In this document: positions 45,021-53,681 of the stretch, piece after piece | Position numbering within the stretch: position 1 is the first letter of the stretch | Layout of the letters: the number at the start of each line of letters is the position of its first letter | Assembly (NCBI GenBank): GCA_035549015.1 | Contig: DASZRW010000007.1 | Coordinates: forward strand, 33,802 to 97,801 | Length of the DNA stretch: 64,000 nucleotides | Origin: JAFDZV01 sp035549015 | Lineage (GTDB): Bacteria > Bacteroidota > Ignavibacteria > OLB7 | Reading direction: 5' to 3' | The notes under the pieces: generated by a model | Database searches by the model: none | Told to the model about the DNA's origin: nothing | Seen by the model: only the letters and a program-made list of their open reading frames with translations | Made by a program: the position numbers and the translations under genes

Positions 45021-45995
45021 TCAAAACCGGATGCCGGGGGCGAGACCCTGGACGCCTAGCGTAACCACAAGTGCTCGGTCGGCATGCCCGGTGAACACTT
45101 CCATATACTGAATATTGAGGCCAAGGCGAATTTCGTTCGTGCGCAGAGCAACAACGCCGGCCTTCAGGATCATGTTGAAGCTGGATCTGGATGAACCGGC
45201 ATCGGCAGTGCCGATGAACGGATTGCTCCACAGATCCGGCGCGATGAAGCTGTAGCCCACGCCGGCGCCTACGAACGGCGATGTTTCACCGGGCAGCATG
45301 AAGTAGGATGCGCCAATGTTCACCATTGGACCAAGTCGCCAGCCGCCGAAGATGTCGAACGAATATGTGGGATACTCGAAGCTGACACCACCATCAACCA
45401 CGAATGCGCGCCGGGTGTCGTTGTACCCGGACACCGTATACATCTCTCCGAAATCCGCAATTGCCACCGCGGTATACCTGGGGGCATTCAGGGCACGGCC
45501 CGGCCTGGCGCCCGGAAGAGAGCCGGAAGATATTCCCGCGGGCGGATGGGGCCGAGTCTCGATCTCCGCTGCAATCCATCGCATGGTCTCCTCGAGACCC
45601 TCGACCGATTCCGATGAGGTTGTGCCAGAAGCCACCGTATTGCCGGAGGCGCAGTCCACCAGCGAGTACTCCACCACAACCTTTGTTCCGAGCCGGTTCA
45701 GGGTGCCGAAGACAACCTGGTTCGATTTCGTACTTCCGGCGGCGGCCCGGGCGCAATCCGCCTCCGCGCATGGCGAATCGGGAGTTCTCGATTCCGGAAC
45801 AACGCTGCAGCTCCCCTGACTGCCAAGCTGGCTTCGGAGAATGGTGGTTGCCGTGCGTGCTGCCAGTGAATCGATGCCTGCGGTCTCGAACGGGAGCACG
45901 AGTAGGGTGGGCTTTGCGGGCTGAGCAGGAAGTTCCGCACAGAGCGCGAACAACGTAACCGGTACGGCCAACGTCCGGAACAGACTCTGCAGCAT
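45021..45995 (-). CDS. exported protein, TolB-N-like domain plus barrel
   Basis: This 324-residue protein has a signal peptide (VPVTLFALCAELPAQ). The first half reads like a TolB-N/GNA1162-type alpha-beta domain (LLVLPFETAGIDSLAARTATTILRSQL, VVFGTLNRLGTKVVVEYSLVD) with several Cys. The second half is an outer-membrane-barrel-like region (SFDIFGGWRLGPMVNIGASYFML, FVGAGVGYSFIAP, LVVTLGVQGLAPGIRF) ending in Phe. The start at 45995 fits the signal peptide. The family is not recognised. Confidence 0.65.
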   Translation of the reverse strand: MLQSLFRTLAVPVTLFALCAELPAQPAKPTLLVLPFETAGIDSLAARTATTILRSQLGSQGSCSVVPESRTPDSPCAEADCARAAAGSTKSNQVVFGTLNRLGTKVVVEYSLVDCASGNTVASGTTSSESVEGLEETMRWIAAEIETRPHPPAGISSGSLPGARPGRALNAPRYTAVAIADFGEMYTVSGYNDTRRAFVVDGGVSFEYPTYSFDIFGGWRLGPMVNIGASYFMLPGETSPFVGAGVGYSFIAPDLWSNPFIGTADAGSSRSSFNMILKAGVVALRTNEIRLGLNIQYMEVFTGHADRALVVTLGVQGLAPGIRF

Positions 45996-46182
45996 GATGA
46001 TAACTGTCTGTGAATGGTGTAATCGTTTACGGATCCGGTGGTCCGTGAGTGCCAGGAATAATTTCATCGCGGATCGGTTGATGCGCGTTGCCCGGATTGG
46101 ACGGTGCGATGTGCCGATTGCAAACGGGCCAACGGTGGAAAGGCAGCAGCTTACGTCGCTACAGTGAGCCGCGCCGAGTAGA

Positions 46183-46215
46183 ACAACGGTCTGCGCTGTC
46201 GCGGCAGACCGTTGT
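46183..46215. other. 12-bp perfect hairpin
   Basis: ACAACGGTCTGC / GCAGACCGTTGT with a 9-base loop; no adjacent gene end explains it. Confidence 0.6.
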
Positions 46216-46274
46216 GTAATCAACGCAGAATTCCCCGGCGCACAGCATCCTTGTTCGTTCGGTGCAACTCCATC

Positions 46275-46304
46275 GGCATCATGCCTGCGCGCAGGCATGA
46301 TGCC
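46275..46304. other. perfect 30-bp palindrome
   Basis: GGCATCATGCCTGCG followed directly by its reverse complement CGCAGGCATGATGCC. It could be a protein-binding site or a fold-back hairpin. Confidence 0.65.
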
Positions 46305-46453
46305 TCATCTGCCGCCCGGGGGTGAATTCACACCCGGTATTGGTAGGGATTACATGATATTCCGGGAGCATGAGTCGGAATATTCCACATTGGCGCCAGC
46401 CGGATTGCCGTTGAAAGCGCGATCCGGCGGCGGTGATGGCTGTACAGAAATCT

Positions 46454-46484
46454 CATCGCAACCTCGCTGTACGAGATTGCGATG
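46454..46484. other. hairpin with one internal mismatch
   Basis: CATCGCAA-c-CTCG, loop CTGTA, CGAG-a-TTGCGATG: 12 paired bases with one symmetric C/A mismatch. Confidence 0.5.
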
Positions 46485-46576
46485 TGTGCAAAGCATGCCG
46501 GTGTATCGGAGCATCGGTTGCGCAAGCAGGAACTACGTACAGAGGGAATTGATTTCTGATAGCACATCGATCTGTT

Positions 46577-46599
46577 ATCGCGGAGTGTGACTCCGCGAT
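46577..46599. other. 10-bp perfect hairpin
   Basis: ATCGCGGAGT-GTG-ACTCCGCGAT, directly beyond the terminator of the next gene; possibly a second terminator stem. Confidence 0.55.
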
Positions 46600-46615
46600 C
46601 GTCATCGGAAGAATG

Positions 46616-46638
46616 GGGCCTGAGTACAACTCAGGCCC
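46616..46638 (-). terminator. terminator hairpin
   Basis: Stem GGGCCTGAG / CTCAGGCCC with loop TACAA, 44 bases after the stop of the lipoprotein at 46682. Confidence 0.65.
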
Positions 46639-46681
46639 AACGTGCTCTTCAGAGCATATCACGATACTTCTTCGCAAGTAC

Positions 46682-47164
46682 TTATTTCGCCAGGAGACTG
46701 CTGACATCCTGAACGGAAATTCTCTTGTCCGTGGATGTAGATACCATTGCAAGATCGCCTCCTTTCCCCATCAGCTGGAATTTTTCGATGGCCGGATTCT
46801 CCAGATCGCCATGGCTTACCGGTGCATAAACATCGCCGGTTACCGTATATCCGAACTGACCCACGAGAAGCGCATACCACTGCGTCGACTCCAGAACAGC
46901 ATTGGCGAGATAGACTCCGTTCCCTGCCTCGATCGCCCTGTCCACGGCATTCTTGATGTCGGGAGAACCAGTGGGAATAAAGAGAATCATCATGGCCTTG
47001 TCGCTCCCTTCCATCCGGCCAACCATTTTGTACTGAGTGGAGCGTTCATAATTCTTTGTGGTGACCATTGTGAAGTCGCCGATTCGCTTACTGCAACCGG
47101 CGGCGGTAATGGCGATGGCGATTGTCGTGAATAGAATTGCAACAGGCAGTTTGCTGACGCGCAT
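46682..47164 (-). CDS. small lipoprotein of unknown function
   Basis: This 160-residue lipoprotein has lipobox TAAGC (Cys24). A soluble domain follows with the segments RIGDFTMVTTKNYER, AVDRAIEAGNGVYLANAVLE and FGYTVTGDVY. This pattern recalls small bacterial lipoproteins with a TRL-like fold, though I cannot name the family. It is the second minus-strand gene after 47438-48376, separated by 273 bases and a terminator-like hairpin, so it probably has its own promoter. Confidence 0.7.
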   Translation of the reverse strand: MRVSKLPVAILFTTIAIAITAAGCSKRIGDFTMVTTKNYERSTQYKMVGRMEGSDKAMMILFIPTGSPDIKNAVDRAIEAGNGVYLANAVLESTQWYALLVGQFGYTVTGDVYAPVSHGDLENPAIEKFQLMGKGGDLAMVSTSTDKRISVQDVSSLLAK

Positions 47165-47287
47165 AGAAGAATCCCTCCAGCAGAGAATGAATGGTTGATG
47201 GGTATCCGCATCGCAGGACATCGATTCTGCGATGCGGAACGTCATGCACGGTCGTGGGTACATAACGACCATTGCTGGTGGATCCTT

Positions 47288-47320
47288 ACAGGGGATGAAA
47301 AATAATTTCTCATCCCCTGT
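47288..47320 (-). terminator. terminator-like hairpin
   Basis: Perfect 11-bp stem ACAGGGGATGA / TCATCCCCTGT with an 11-base A/T-rich loop, downstream of the gene at 47438. Confidence 0.6.
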
Positions 47321-47437
47321 GGAGAGTCAATTACATGGTATCTCCTGCCGGTGGTGTGTGATGCGGGGCATCGCCGGGCGCATCGGAACCGCAGTCGGCT
47401 GCTGATCCGATCCTGCGGACGGTCCGCGATCGAACTC

Positions 47438-48376
47438 CTATCCCCCGGATCCCGGCACCTGCGGTTTCACCAACCCCTTCTTCACCAACAGAGGCCGCAG
47501 ATATCCCTCCGTCCCCACCCGCTTGCTCTCCGCCTTGATATTCTCCGTCAGCGTGGTGTCGCCGGTCTTGTTGGTGTAGTCGTGGATCTGATAGGTCAGG
47601 ACGTCGATGATCTTCCGGGCACGATAGGCGCGTACGCAGATCCAGGCACCTCCGGCAATCAGGAGCAGGATCACCCCTCCGGCAGTCCAGAGAATGGTGG
47701 AGATGTTCTTCACCAGGAAGCCTTCCTGCTGCTTCGCCGTGGCGCTGGCGCGCTGAAGCGCGGTGTCCACACGCATCAGCGAGCGGGTGAGGATGCTGTC
47801 GATATAGGCCGCCGTCTTCGGGCCGATCAGGGTGTCGCGCAGCCCCGGAGCTTCCTCCGTGCGGAGCTTGTAGAGGATGTCGTCCACCGTACTCTTCAGC
47901 GGATCGAGCACTCCCTGGCGCACCAGAGCGTTCACGCGGTCCGTGGTGCCGGGCCCCAGCAGATTCTCCTGCACCAGATGCTGCACCAGCGCCTGTGTCT
48001 TCGGGCCCAGCAGCTCGTCGCGCACGGCGGCCAGTTGCTCGCGGGTTTTGGCGCCCAGCAGCTCATCCTTCAGATTCAGAAGCCACGCCTTCGTGTATTC
48101 GCCGAGGAGCGAATCGCGCAACGTTGTGCCGCCGCGAGCCAGGCCGGAATCGATATGCGCCGTAACCACGTCCAGAAGTGATGCCAGCTTGCGCCTGCTC
48201 TCCTCATTGGTCAGGGTGTCGCGGGCACCTTGAACAAGGCCGCCGCCCAGGCGCTGCCCCAGCGAATCCACCACGCCCGGTGTGGAATGCACCAGATCGC
48301 TCAGGTCCCTGATCCATGATGAGCATCCGCAGAACGTGAACGCCAGCAGTGCCAGAACGATGAATCCGCGCCTCAT
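47438..48376 (-). CDS. lipoprotein with amphipathic repeats and a membrane helix
   Basis: This 312-residue protein has a lipobox-like FCGC (Cys18). The helical region (about 25-225) shows a recurring motif: RDSLLGEYT, KDELLGAKT, RDELLGPKT, QENLLGPGT and RDTLIGPKT. One strong transmembrane helix lies at about 232-255 (ILWTAGGVILLLIAGGAWI), followed by a soluble C-terminal tail. Lipid anchor plus membrane helix suggests a protein spanning or bridging the envelope. I do not recognise it. Start at 48376 fits the lipobox. Confidence 0.65.
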   Translation of the reverse strand: MRRGFIVLALLAFTFCGCSSWIRDLSDLVHSTPGVVDSLGQRLGGGLVQGARDTLTNEESRRKLASLLDVVTAHIDSGLARGGTTLRDSLLGEYTKAWLLNLKDELLGAKTREQLAAVRDELLGPKTQALVQHLVQENLLGPGTTDRVNALVRQGVLDPLKSTVDDILYKLRTEEAPGLRDTLIGPKTAAYIDSILTRSLMRVDTALQRASATAKQQEGFLVKNISTILWTAGGVILLLIAGGAWICVRAYRARKIIDVLTYQIHDYTNKTGDTTLTENIKAESKRVGTEGYLRPLLVKKGLVKPQVPGSGG

Positions 48377-48550
48377 GGGCTGTACTCCTGCAATGATCGT
48401 GTTGTACGTGGCCGGCATTTGTGCTTCGGGTTTGATACTTGGGCCGTTGAACCGGTCGCAGATTGCCGGCCAAGCGTGCCGGGAACCGAATGTCGGGTAT
48501 TACTCTGCATGTATTGCGATGAATCGGCCGTCCCGTGAGGGCTTCAACCG

Positions 48551-50227
48551 TTATTTCCGCTCCAGCAGTACCTGCATGTCGGCGCGAACGGCATCATCGT
48601 TCCAGCGCTGCAGCCCGTCCGGCAGCGGCTGCAGTTTCCCCTGGCCGTCGCGAACGAGATGCAGGAAGGTGTAGGTTCTATCCTCGCGTACCGATGCCGT
48701 GGAGGCCTCGATCACCGGAATCCATGTGCCGGTATTGTAGAACCGCTGTCCGTTCGTGAACACATACTCGCCGGGGTTGTGCGTATGCCCCATCGTCATC
48801 AGCCGGTAGTCCGTTCCCTCGAAACGAATGCGTGCGTACTTGGAAAGGCTGTCCGGCTCCTCCAATTGAAACCATGCCACAACGCGTGCCAGTACGTAGG
48901 AGAGGAAGAGCATCGCAACCGGTTTCAACTGGCCCACGATCGTCGTGAGGATCTTGCTGCTGCTCACGGCGTTCGTGATGGTGTCGATGATCGGTGCGTG
49001 CGCGAATGCGAGCACCAGGTAGGCAACCGGAACGCCGAGAACGAGCGCGAACCAGAACACCTTGTGCAGCATGAACCAGACGTAGCGCGGGTTCGTGAAG
49101 AGCACCCGCAGCAACAGCGGGATGTGCTGGAACAGCACCTTCAGGCCCAGCGGGAAGTTGGCCTTCATCAGCATCGGCAGAACGTTGCCGCTGGGGCGCA
49201 CGTTGTCCAGGAACGGATAGTAGAGCTCGATCCTGTTGATCAGATATCTGTTGAAGAAGGAGCCGAACGGAATGTTGATCTGCGTTGGTGTCTTCGTGAG
49301 AACGGGAGAGCCCAGCACCATCGTGAACTTGTCGTAGCGATGGCCATGCTCCACGTAGAAGTCGCCGTCGATCAGCACGGAGTCATCAACGAACGTGATG
49401 TTCGGCAGCACCACATCCCGCAGGACATCCGCAACCGTTTGCGCCGGATTCCGCGCAACGATATCCTCCGCAATCATCAGCCGCATGTAGTTGCGCACCG
49501 CGGGCCAGTAGAGTTCCAGATCGTGGTTCCCCTTCAATACCATCAGCCGGTGCCCGCGCTCCATCCAGAAGCCGAGCGCCTGGATGAACTCCGGATGTCC
49601 GTGCCTGATTCTGATCAGCCTGTAGATGGTTTTGAAGTCCGTGGTGCCAAGCCCGATCTTCCGTTCGTGTGCGGAGATGCTGGCCTCCAACCGGGCCGGC
49701 GTCATCGCAATCCCCACCTTCGCCAGCTCGAGCGACCACTCATTGTACTCGTCCGCAACGTGCCTGGGCTGCGGCGGAGCCGGCGGCTGGATCGGCTCCA
49801 GTTTCAGTGCCCGCTTCAGGCGTTTGCTGAGGCGTGCCCTGCGCACGCTGCCGGGATGCTCCGTGATGCGGAGGAAGTCGAAGATGTCTCCGTTGATCAC
49901 CAGGAGCGCGCCGCCGCCGGCGGCCTTCTCGTGAATATGATTCACGAAGCGAAGGAACGAATCATCCGCGAAGAAGTTCTCGGTCCCCTTGTAGACGCCG
50001 GCGCGGGTACGCCCGGCGGCGATGTGAAGATCGGAGACAACGAAGATCTCGTCGCCGCGGGCATCGTACGGAATCGGCTGCGTGCGCACCGGAAGCGATT
50101 CGCCGAAGAACGGACCCCTGGCCTCGCGGTACGTATCGCTCTGCACAACGTAGGGAGGGGCGGTGCCGCCCGGCTCCTCGCAATGCAGCAGCAGTTGCGC
50201 CACCGCGCTCTGTTCCTCCGCGCTCAT
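48551..50227 (-). CDS. membrane-associated calcineurin-like metallophosphoesterase
   Basis: This 558-residue protein carries all the motifs of the calcineurin-type two-metal phosphoesterase: VSDLHIA, NGDIFDF, LKGNHDLE, VEHGHRYD and MGHTHNPG. About residues 330-435 contain hydrophobic helices (LLLRVLFTNPRYVWFML, FWFALVLGVPVAYLVLAF) that probably anchor it to a membrane between the motif blocks. The substrate is unknown. It is the last gene of the 48551-55322 operon and starts at a 4-base ATGA overlap with the hydrolase gene. Confidence 0.88.
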   Translation of the reverse strand: MSAEEQSAVAQLLLHCEEPGGTAPPYVVQSDTYREARGPFFGESLPVRTQPIPYDARGDEIFVVSDLHIAAGRTRAGVYKGTENFFADDSFLRFVNHIHEKAAGGGALLVINGDIFDFLRITEHPGSVRRARLSKRLKRALKLEPIQPPAPPQPRHVADEYNEWSLELAKVGIAMTPARLEASISAHERKIGLGTTDFKTIYRLIRIRHGHPEFIQALGFWMERGHRLMVLKGNHDLELYWPAVRNYMRLMIAEDIVARNPAQTVADVLRDVVLPNITFVDDSVLIDGDFYVEHGHRYDKFTMVLGSPVLTKTPTQINIPFGSFFNRYLINRIELYYPFLDNVRPSGNVLPMLMKANFPLGLKVLFQHIPLLLRVLFTNPRYVWFMLHKVFWFALVLGVPVAYLVLAFAHAPIIDTITNAVSSSKILTTIVGQLKPVAMLFLSYVLARVVAWFQLEEPDSLSKYARIRFEGTDYRLMTMGHTHNPGEYVFTNGQRFYNTGTWIPVIEASTASVREDRTYTFLHLVRDGQGKLQPLPDGLQRWNDDAVRADMQVLLERK

Positions 50228-51345
50228 GTGCGATCTCCCAGGTTGAGAAGGTTGATGGCGTCGGTCAGTTGATGGAAGTAGTCCGGGTTCATAACGAAAT
50301 CCTCGTGCCCCTGGCCCATCCATTCGGTGAAGTACTTCTCGGTGCTGCCGAGCTTCGGGAACATCACGATCCTCGTCTGCTCCGCGTCCGCAAGCGTGTC
50401 GTACTCCATCGTCACCACGGAGATCGGAAGCGTCACCGCGGGGTAGTGCTCGGAGAAGTTCACGCGCTTGTCCACGGACATCATCTTCTCGAACTTCACC
50501 GCCTGCTGGTACTGGTACAGGATGCCCCAGTAGGTGGATTGCATCGTCCTGTAGAAGAGGCGGAGCCGCGCCTCCCTGCTCACGTTCGGGATGTGGTAGA
50601 GAAACTCCCAGGTCTTCATCAGCGAGACGAAGTTCAGGATGAGCGTAAGCGGGAACAGGATGATGCGGAGCGCCTTGCTGTTGATCATCGCCTCGCGCAG
50701 CGCCAGCGGAACGGGGACGGGGATGCGTTTGAGGATGTGGAGGATCTTCAGGATCCCGTCGGAACTGATGATGTGGAACTTGTGGCCGAACAGCGTCAGC
50801 ACCACTCCCTCACGGACGAACTGCTGCAGCGATGATGATTTGCTGAACGTGAAGTCCAGATAGCTCCCCAGCGTAACCAGCGCCAGCAGGCTCTCCTGGC
50901 GCGTACGTGCCTCCGCTTCGGAGAGATACACCTCGCCGTCCGGTTTCTTGCAGGCGCCCATCATGCTCATCAACGCGGTGTTTCCCCCCTGGCTGTGCCC
51001 AACGTACACCGGCCTGCGCCCCACCTTTGCCGTGACGAACGCGATCACCGTCGGGATGTCGATGGCGGCGAAGTCATCCATGCTGGCGAAGTAGTGCGTG
51101 CCGGTGGAGCCGCCGTTGCCGCGCGAGTTCAGCATCCATACGTCGTAGCCGCTGGCATGCAGATACTCCGCAATGCTTCCGCTGCCGGGCATGACGTCGA
51201 AGAAGATCCCGTTCTGGTAGAATCCTTCCCAGAGGATCAACGGGATTCGCCCCGCGTTGATCAGGCGAACGGCGCGCAGCGTGAACGGCTTGCCGTTGAA
51301 CGTTGTGGCCGGGATATCGAATTGCTCTCTCGGTGCGTTCATCAT
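50224..51345 (-). CDS. alpha/beta hydrolase
   Basis: This 373-residue alpha/beta-hydrolase has the nucleophile elbow GHSQGG (Ser118). An oxyanion-side segment (LWEGFYQNGIFFDV) and the loop NSRGNGGSTGTH resemble lipases and steryl-ester hydrolases. A candidate catalytic Asp lies in MEYDTLAD and a His in GHEDFVMNP. No signal peptide is visible, though a hydrophobic stretch (ILFPLTLILNFVSL) may contact membrane. It lies 21 bases after the GMC gene and overlaps the phosphoesterase by 4. Esterase or lipase activity is inferred from the fold. Confidence 0.85.
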   Translation of the reverse strand: MMNAPREQFDIPATTFNGKPFTLRAVRLINAGRIPLILWEGFYQNGIFFDVMPGSGSIAEYLHASGYDVWMLNSRGNGGSTGTHYFASMDDFAAIDIPTVIAFVTAKVGRRPVYVGHSQGGNTALMSMMGACKKPDGEVYLSEAEARTRQESLLALVTLGSYLDFTFSKSSSLQQFVREGVVLTLFGHKFHIISSDGILKILHILKRIPVPVPLALREAMINSKALRIILFPLTLILNFVSLMKTWEFLYHIPNVSREARLRLFYRTMQSTYWGILYQYQQAVKFEKMMSVDKRVNFSEHYPAVTLPISVVTMEYDTLADAEQTRIVMFPKLGSTEKYFTEWMGQGHEDFVMNPDYFHQLTDAINLLNLGDRT

Positions 51346-51366
51346 GTATCTTCCTCCAGCGATCTG

Positions 51367-53652
51367 TTAAACATTGGCGGAAATGATGTCGGCCGCATAG
51401 GTGGAGAGCCCCATGATGCTCAACTGCGGATTCACCGTCACACCGGTGGGAAAGACGCTCGCATCGCACACGTACAGATTGCTGAAGCCGTGCACGCGGA
51501 AGCTGGTGTCCACCGCTCCGAAGTCCGGATTGTCCGACATCGGATTGCCCCCCTGCGGGTGGGCCGTGCTGAGGCTTATCGATTCGGGCTTCGGAAGCGC
51601 ATCGATCTTCGGGAAGTCCGCCTGCGAGCGCACAACCAAATCGTCGTACGAGGCAGGGAGCACAAGGTCCGCGCCGGCGCTCAGAAACACCCGGCAGACC
51701 GTCTTCATCCCTTCCTTCAGCTTTCCGAAATCGCTCGGCGTCATCGAGTAGTCCAGCGTGGTGTTGCCGAACAGATCCAGCTTCACCGTGCCGTTGGACT
51801 CGCTTCCAACCACCGGAGCCGCCGTTGCGAAGTGGGGATAGTGGCGCATGCGATTGTTCAGCGTATCGAACCAGCCCTGCATGCAGAGTGCGGATGCGCC
51901 GGGCGGGTTGAACGTTGTCTCCACCAGATATCCGTTCCCCTTGATGTAGCAGCACATCTGCACGCCGTCGAAGGATCGCACCTTGTCCGGGAACTGCGCC
52001 ATCATCGGCGTGGTGATGTTGAACGCCAGGTGCGTTCCCACGTTCCGCCTGATGCCGCTCTTCAGCAGCAGCCCGCTGGAGGCGATTGCGCCGGCGGCCA
52101 GCACGACATGCTGCGCCTTCACCGTGAATCTGGTTCCGTCCGATGTCTGGCAGTGAATCCGGCCGGCACGGCCGCCGCTCGTCTCGATCTTCGTCACGCC
52201 GGCATCGGCAACGATCTGCACCCCGAGTGCCTGCGCCATCGGCAGGTAGTTCAGCAGCATGGAGAGCTTGCGGTTGTACTTGCAGCCGATGTTGCAGTAG
52301 CCGCAGCCGCCGCACTCGCCGAAGTTGGTGACAAACCACTCCGGGTTCAGCCCCTCCTTGGTTGCTCCCGCGAAGAACCGGTTCGCTCCCTCGTTCGTGA
52401 TGGATGGAACCGCCGTATCGAGCGACTTCGCCTTGATGATCTCCTCCACCGTGGTGAAGTATCCTTCCAGCTTGTCGCGATCGATCTTCGCACCAAGCTG
52501 TTCCCACGTGTCCAGGATGTTCGGTGGCGTGCGGAAGCAGATGCCGTTGTTGATCGCGGTGGACCCGCCAACGCAGATCCCCTGGAGCACCGCCAGATCC
52601 GAATCCTGCGTCATCTCCAGCCCGCCGTCGCGATACAGCGTGCCGATCATCTGCGGCTCGATGTTCGTGAAATCCTTCTGCGGGATGTAGTAGCGTCCCT
52701 TCTCCAGAATCAGCACGCGCCTGCCGGTGTTCTTCGCCAGGTTGTACGCCGCGACGGCGCCGGCAGCGCCGCTGCCGATCACGCAGATATCGGTCTCGAT
52801 CTCGCGCGAACCGGTTACGTACGTCACGTCCAGCGGCTTCGGCTCCGGCTCCTTCGGCATGATCCTGAAGCGCTCGCGATCCTCGAACATGTCGTAGCCG
52901 ATCGTGTTGAAGCTGGGTTTGTTTCCGTAGTAGATGAAGTACACCAGCTGCTTCGCGCTCCTGATGATCGTCAGCAGAAGACCCTTCGCACCGTAGAATC
53001 TTCCCTCGATGAACTTCTTCCTGTCCTCCACTCCCATCCAGGTGAGCGGCACCTTGAAGAAGAAGATGGGGAGGAACTGAATGGCGAGGTAGACAAGCTT
53101 CACCTGCGACTTGATCGGCGACTGGAAGCGGGTCAGATAGTCGTCGAAGTCCGTGACCGTCGTATCGAAGGAATATCCCTCCGCCCGGTAGGTGCCGATC
53201 ACGGACTCCGCCAGCGCGCGATATGCAAGCGCCTGCGTAGGGGAGAGCGAGTGCAGATTGAACCGTGCGATCACCGCGCTCCGCCAGAGCAGGTAGAGGG
53301 CCAGCAGCAGGAGCAGCGATCCTCCGGCATAGATGCCGTAGATCGTTGTGGCCTGCGACATCCGTTCAACGCGAAGCATGGTGAAGAAGCGGACGGCGTT
53401 GTAGATGCCGAGTGCCAGCAGGCTGATGAACAGCAGATCGATGTAGCTTTCGTTCTTGCGGATCCCTCCCGCCGCTACCTTGGCCAGCACGCCAAGGTAG
53501 AGAAGGATGAGGGGAGTGAAGAGCAGGATCAGGAGATCCTGGCGGTTGTGAATGATGAAGAGATACGCCGTCAACACGGAGCCCGCGAGAAGCAGGATCG
53601 CACAGACCGACAGGACCGTCTTCAATCGTTTTTCGTTGGCGGTATAATCCAT
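51367..53652 (-). CDS. membrane-anchored GMC-family FAD oxidoreductase with Cys motif
   Basis: This 761-residue GMC flavoprotein (glucose-methanol-choline family, near long-chain alcohol or sterol oxidases) has four N-terminal membrane helices (about residues 13-125) and a helical linker. The FAD domain starts at ICVIGSGAAGAV (290-300). VGGSTAINNG follows. CGGCGYCNIGC places Cys at 447, 450, 453 and 457. The C-terminal His/Asn pair is in TAHPQGG and GVTVNPQ. The four-Cys spacing CxxCxxCxxxC resembles a 4Fe-4S site. Substrate is unknown; alcohols or sterols are the family norm. It lies 29 bases after the lactone-oxidase-like gene. Confidence 0.9.
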   Translation of the reverse strand: MDYTANEKRLKTVLSVCAILLLAGSVLTAYLFIIHNRQDLLILLFTPLILLYLGVLAKVAAGGIRKNESYIDLLFISLLALGIYNAVRFFTMLRVERMSQATTIYGIYAGGSLLLLLALYLLWRSAVIARFNLHSLSPTQALAYRALAESVIGTYRAEGYSFDTTVTDFDDYLTRFQSPIKSQVKLVYLAIQFLPIFFFKVPLTWMGVEDRKKFIEGRFYGAKGLLLTIIRSAKQLVYFIYYGNKPSFNTIGYDMFEDRERFRIMPKEPEPKPLDVTYVTGSREIETDICVIGSGAAGAVAAYNLAKNTGRRVLILEKGRYYIPQKDFTNIEPQMIGTLYRDGGLEMTQDSDLAVLQGICVGGSTAINNGICFRTPPNILDTWEQLGAKIDRDKLEGYFTTVEEIIKAKSLDTAVPSITNEGANRFFAGATKEGLNPEWFVTNFGECGGCGYCNIGCKYNRKLSMLLNYLPMAQALGVQIVADAGVTKIETSGGRAGRIHCQTSDGTRFTVKAQHVVLAAGAIASSGLLLKSGIRRNVGTHLAFNITTPMMAQFPDKVRSFDGVQMCCYIKGNGYLVETTFNPPGASALCMQGWFDTLNNRMRHYPHFATAAPVVGSESNGTVKLDLFGNTTLDYSMTPSDFGKLKEGMKTVCRVFLSAGADLVLPASYDDLVVRSQADFPKIDALPKPESISLSTAHPQGGNPMSDNPDFGAVDTSFRVHGFSNLYVCDASVFPTGVTVNPQLSIMGLSTYAADIISANV

Positions 53653-53681
53653 TGTTCAGCGCTTCCGGTTGTTGGTGAGGC

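Larger units (their letters stand above)
45996..46681. other. 686-base non-coding stretch with five strong hairpins
   Basis: No frame here looks coding. It holds inverted repeats at 46183-46215, 46275-46304, 46454-46484, 46577-46599 and 46616-46638. It lies between two minus-strand genes, so it may be a long 3'/5' untranslated region, a chain of terminators, or a small structured RNA. Confidence 0.6.
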
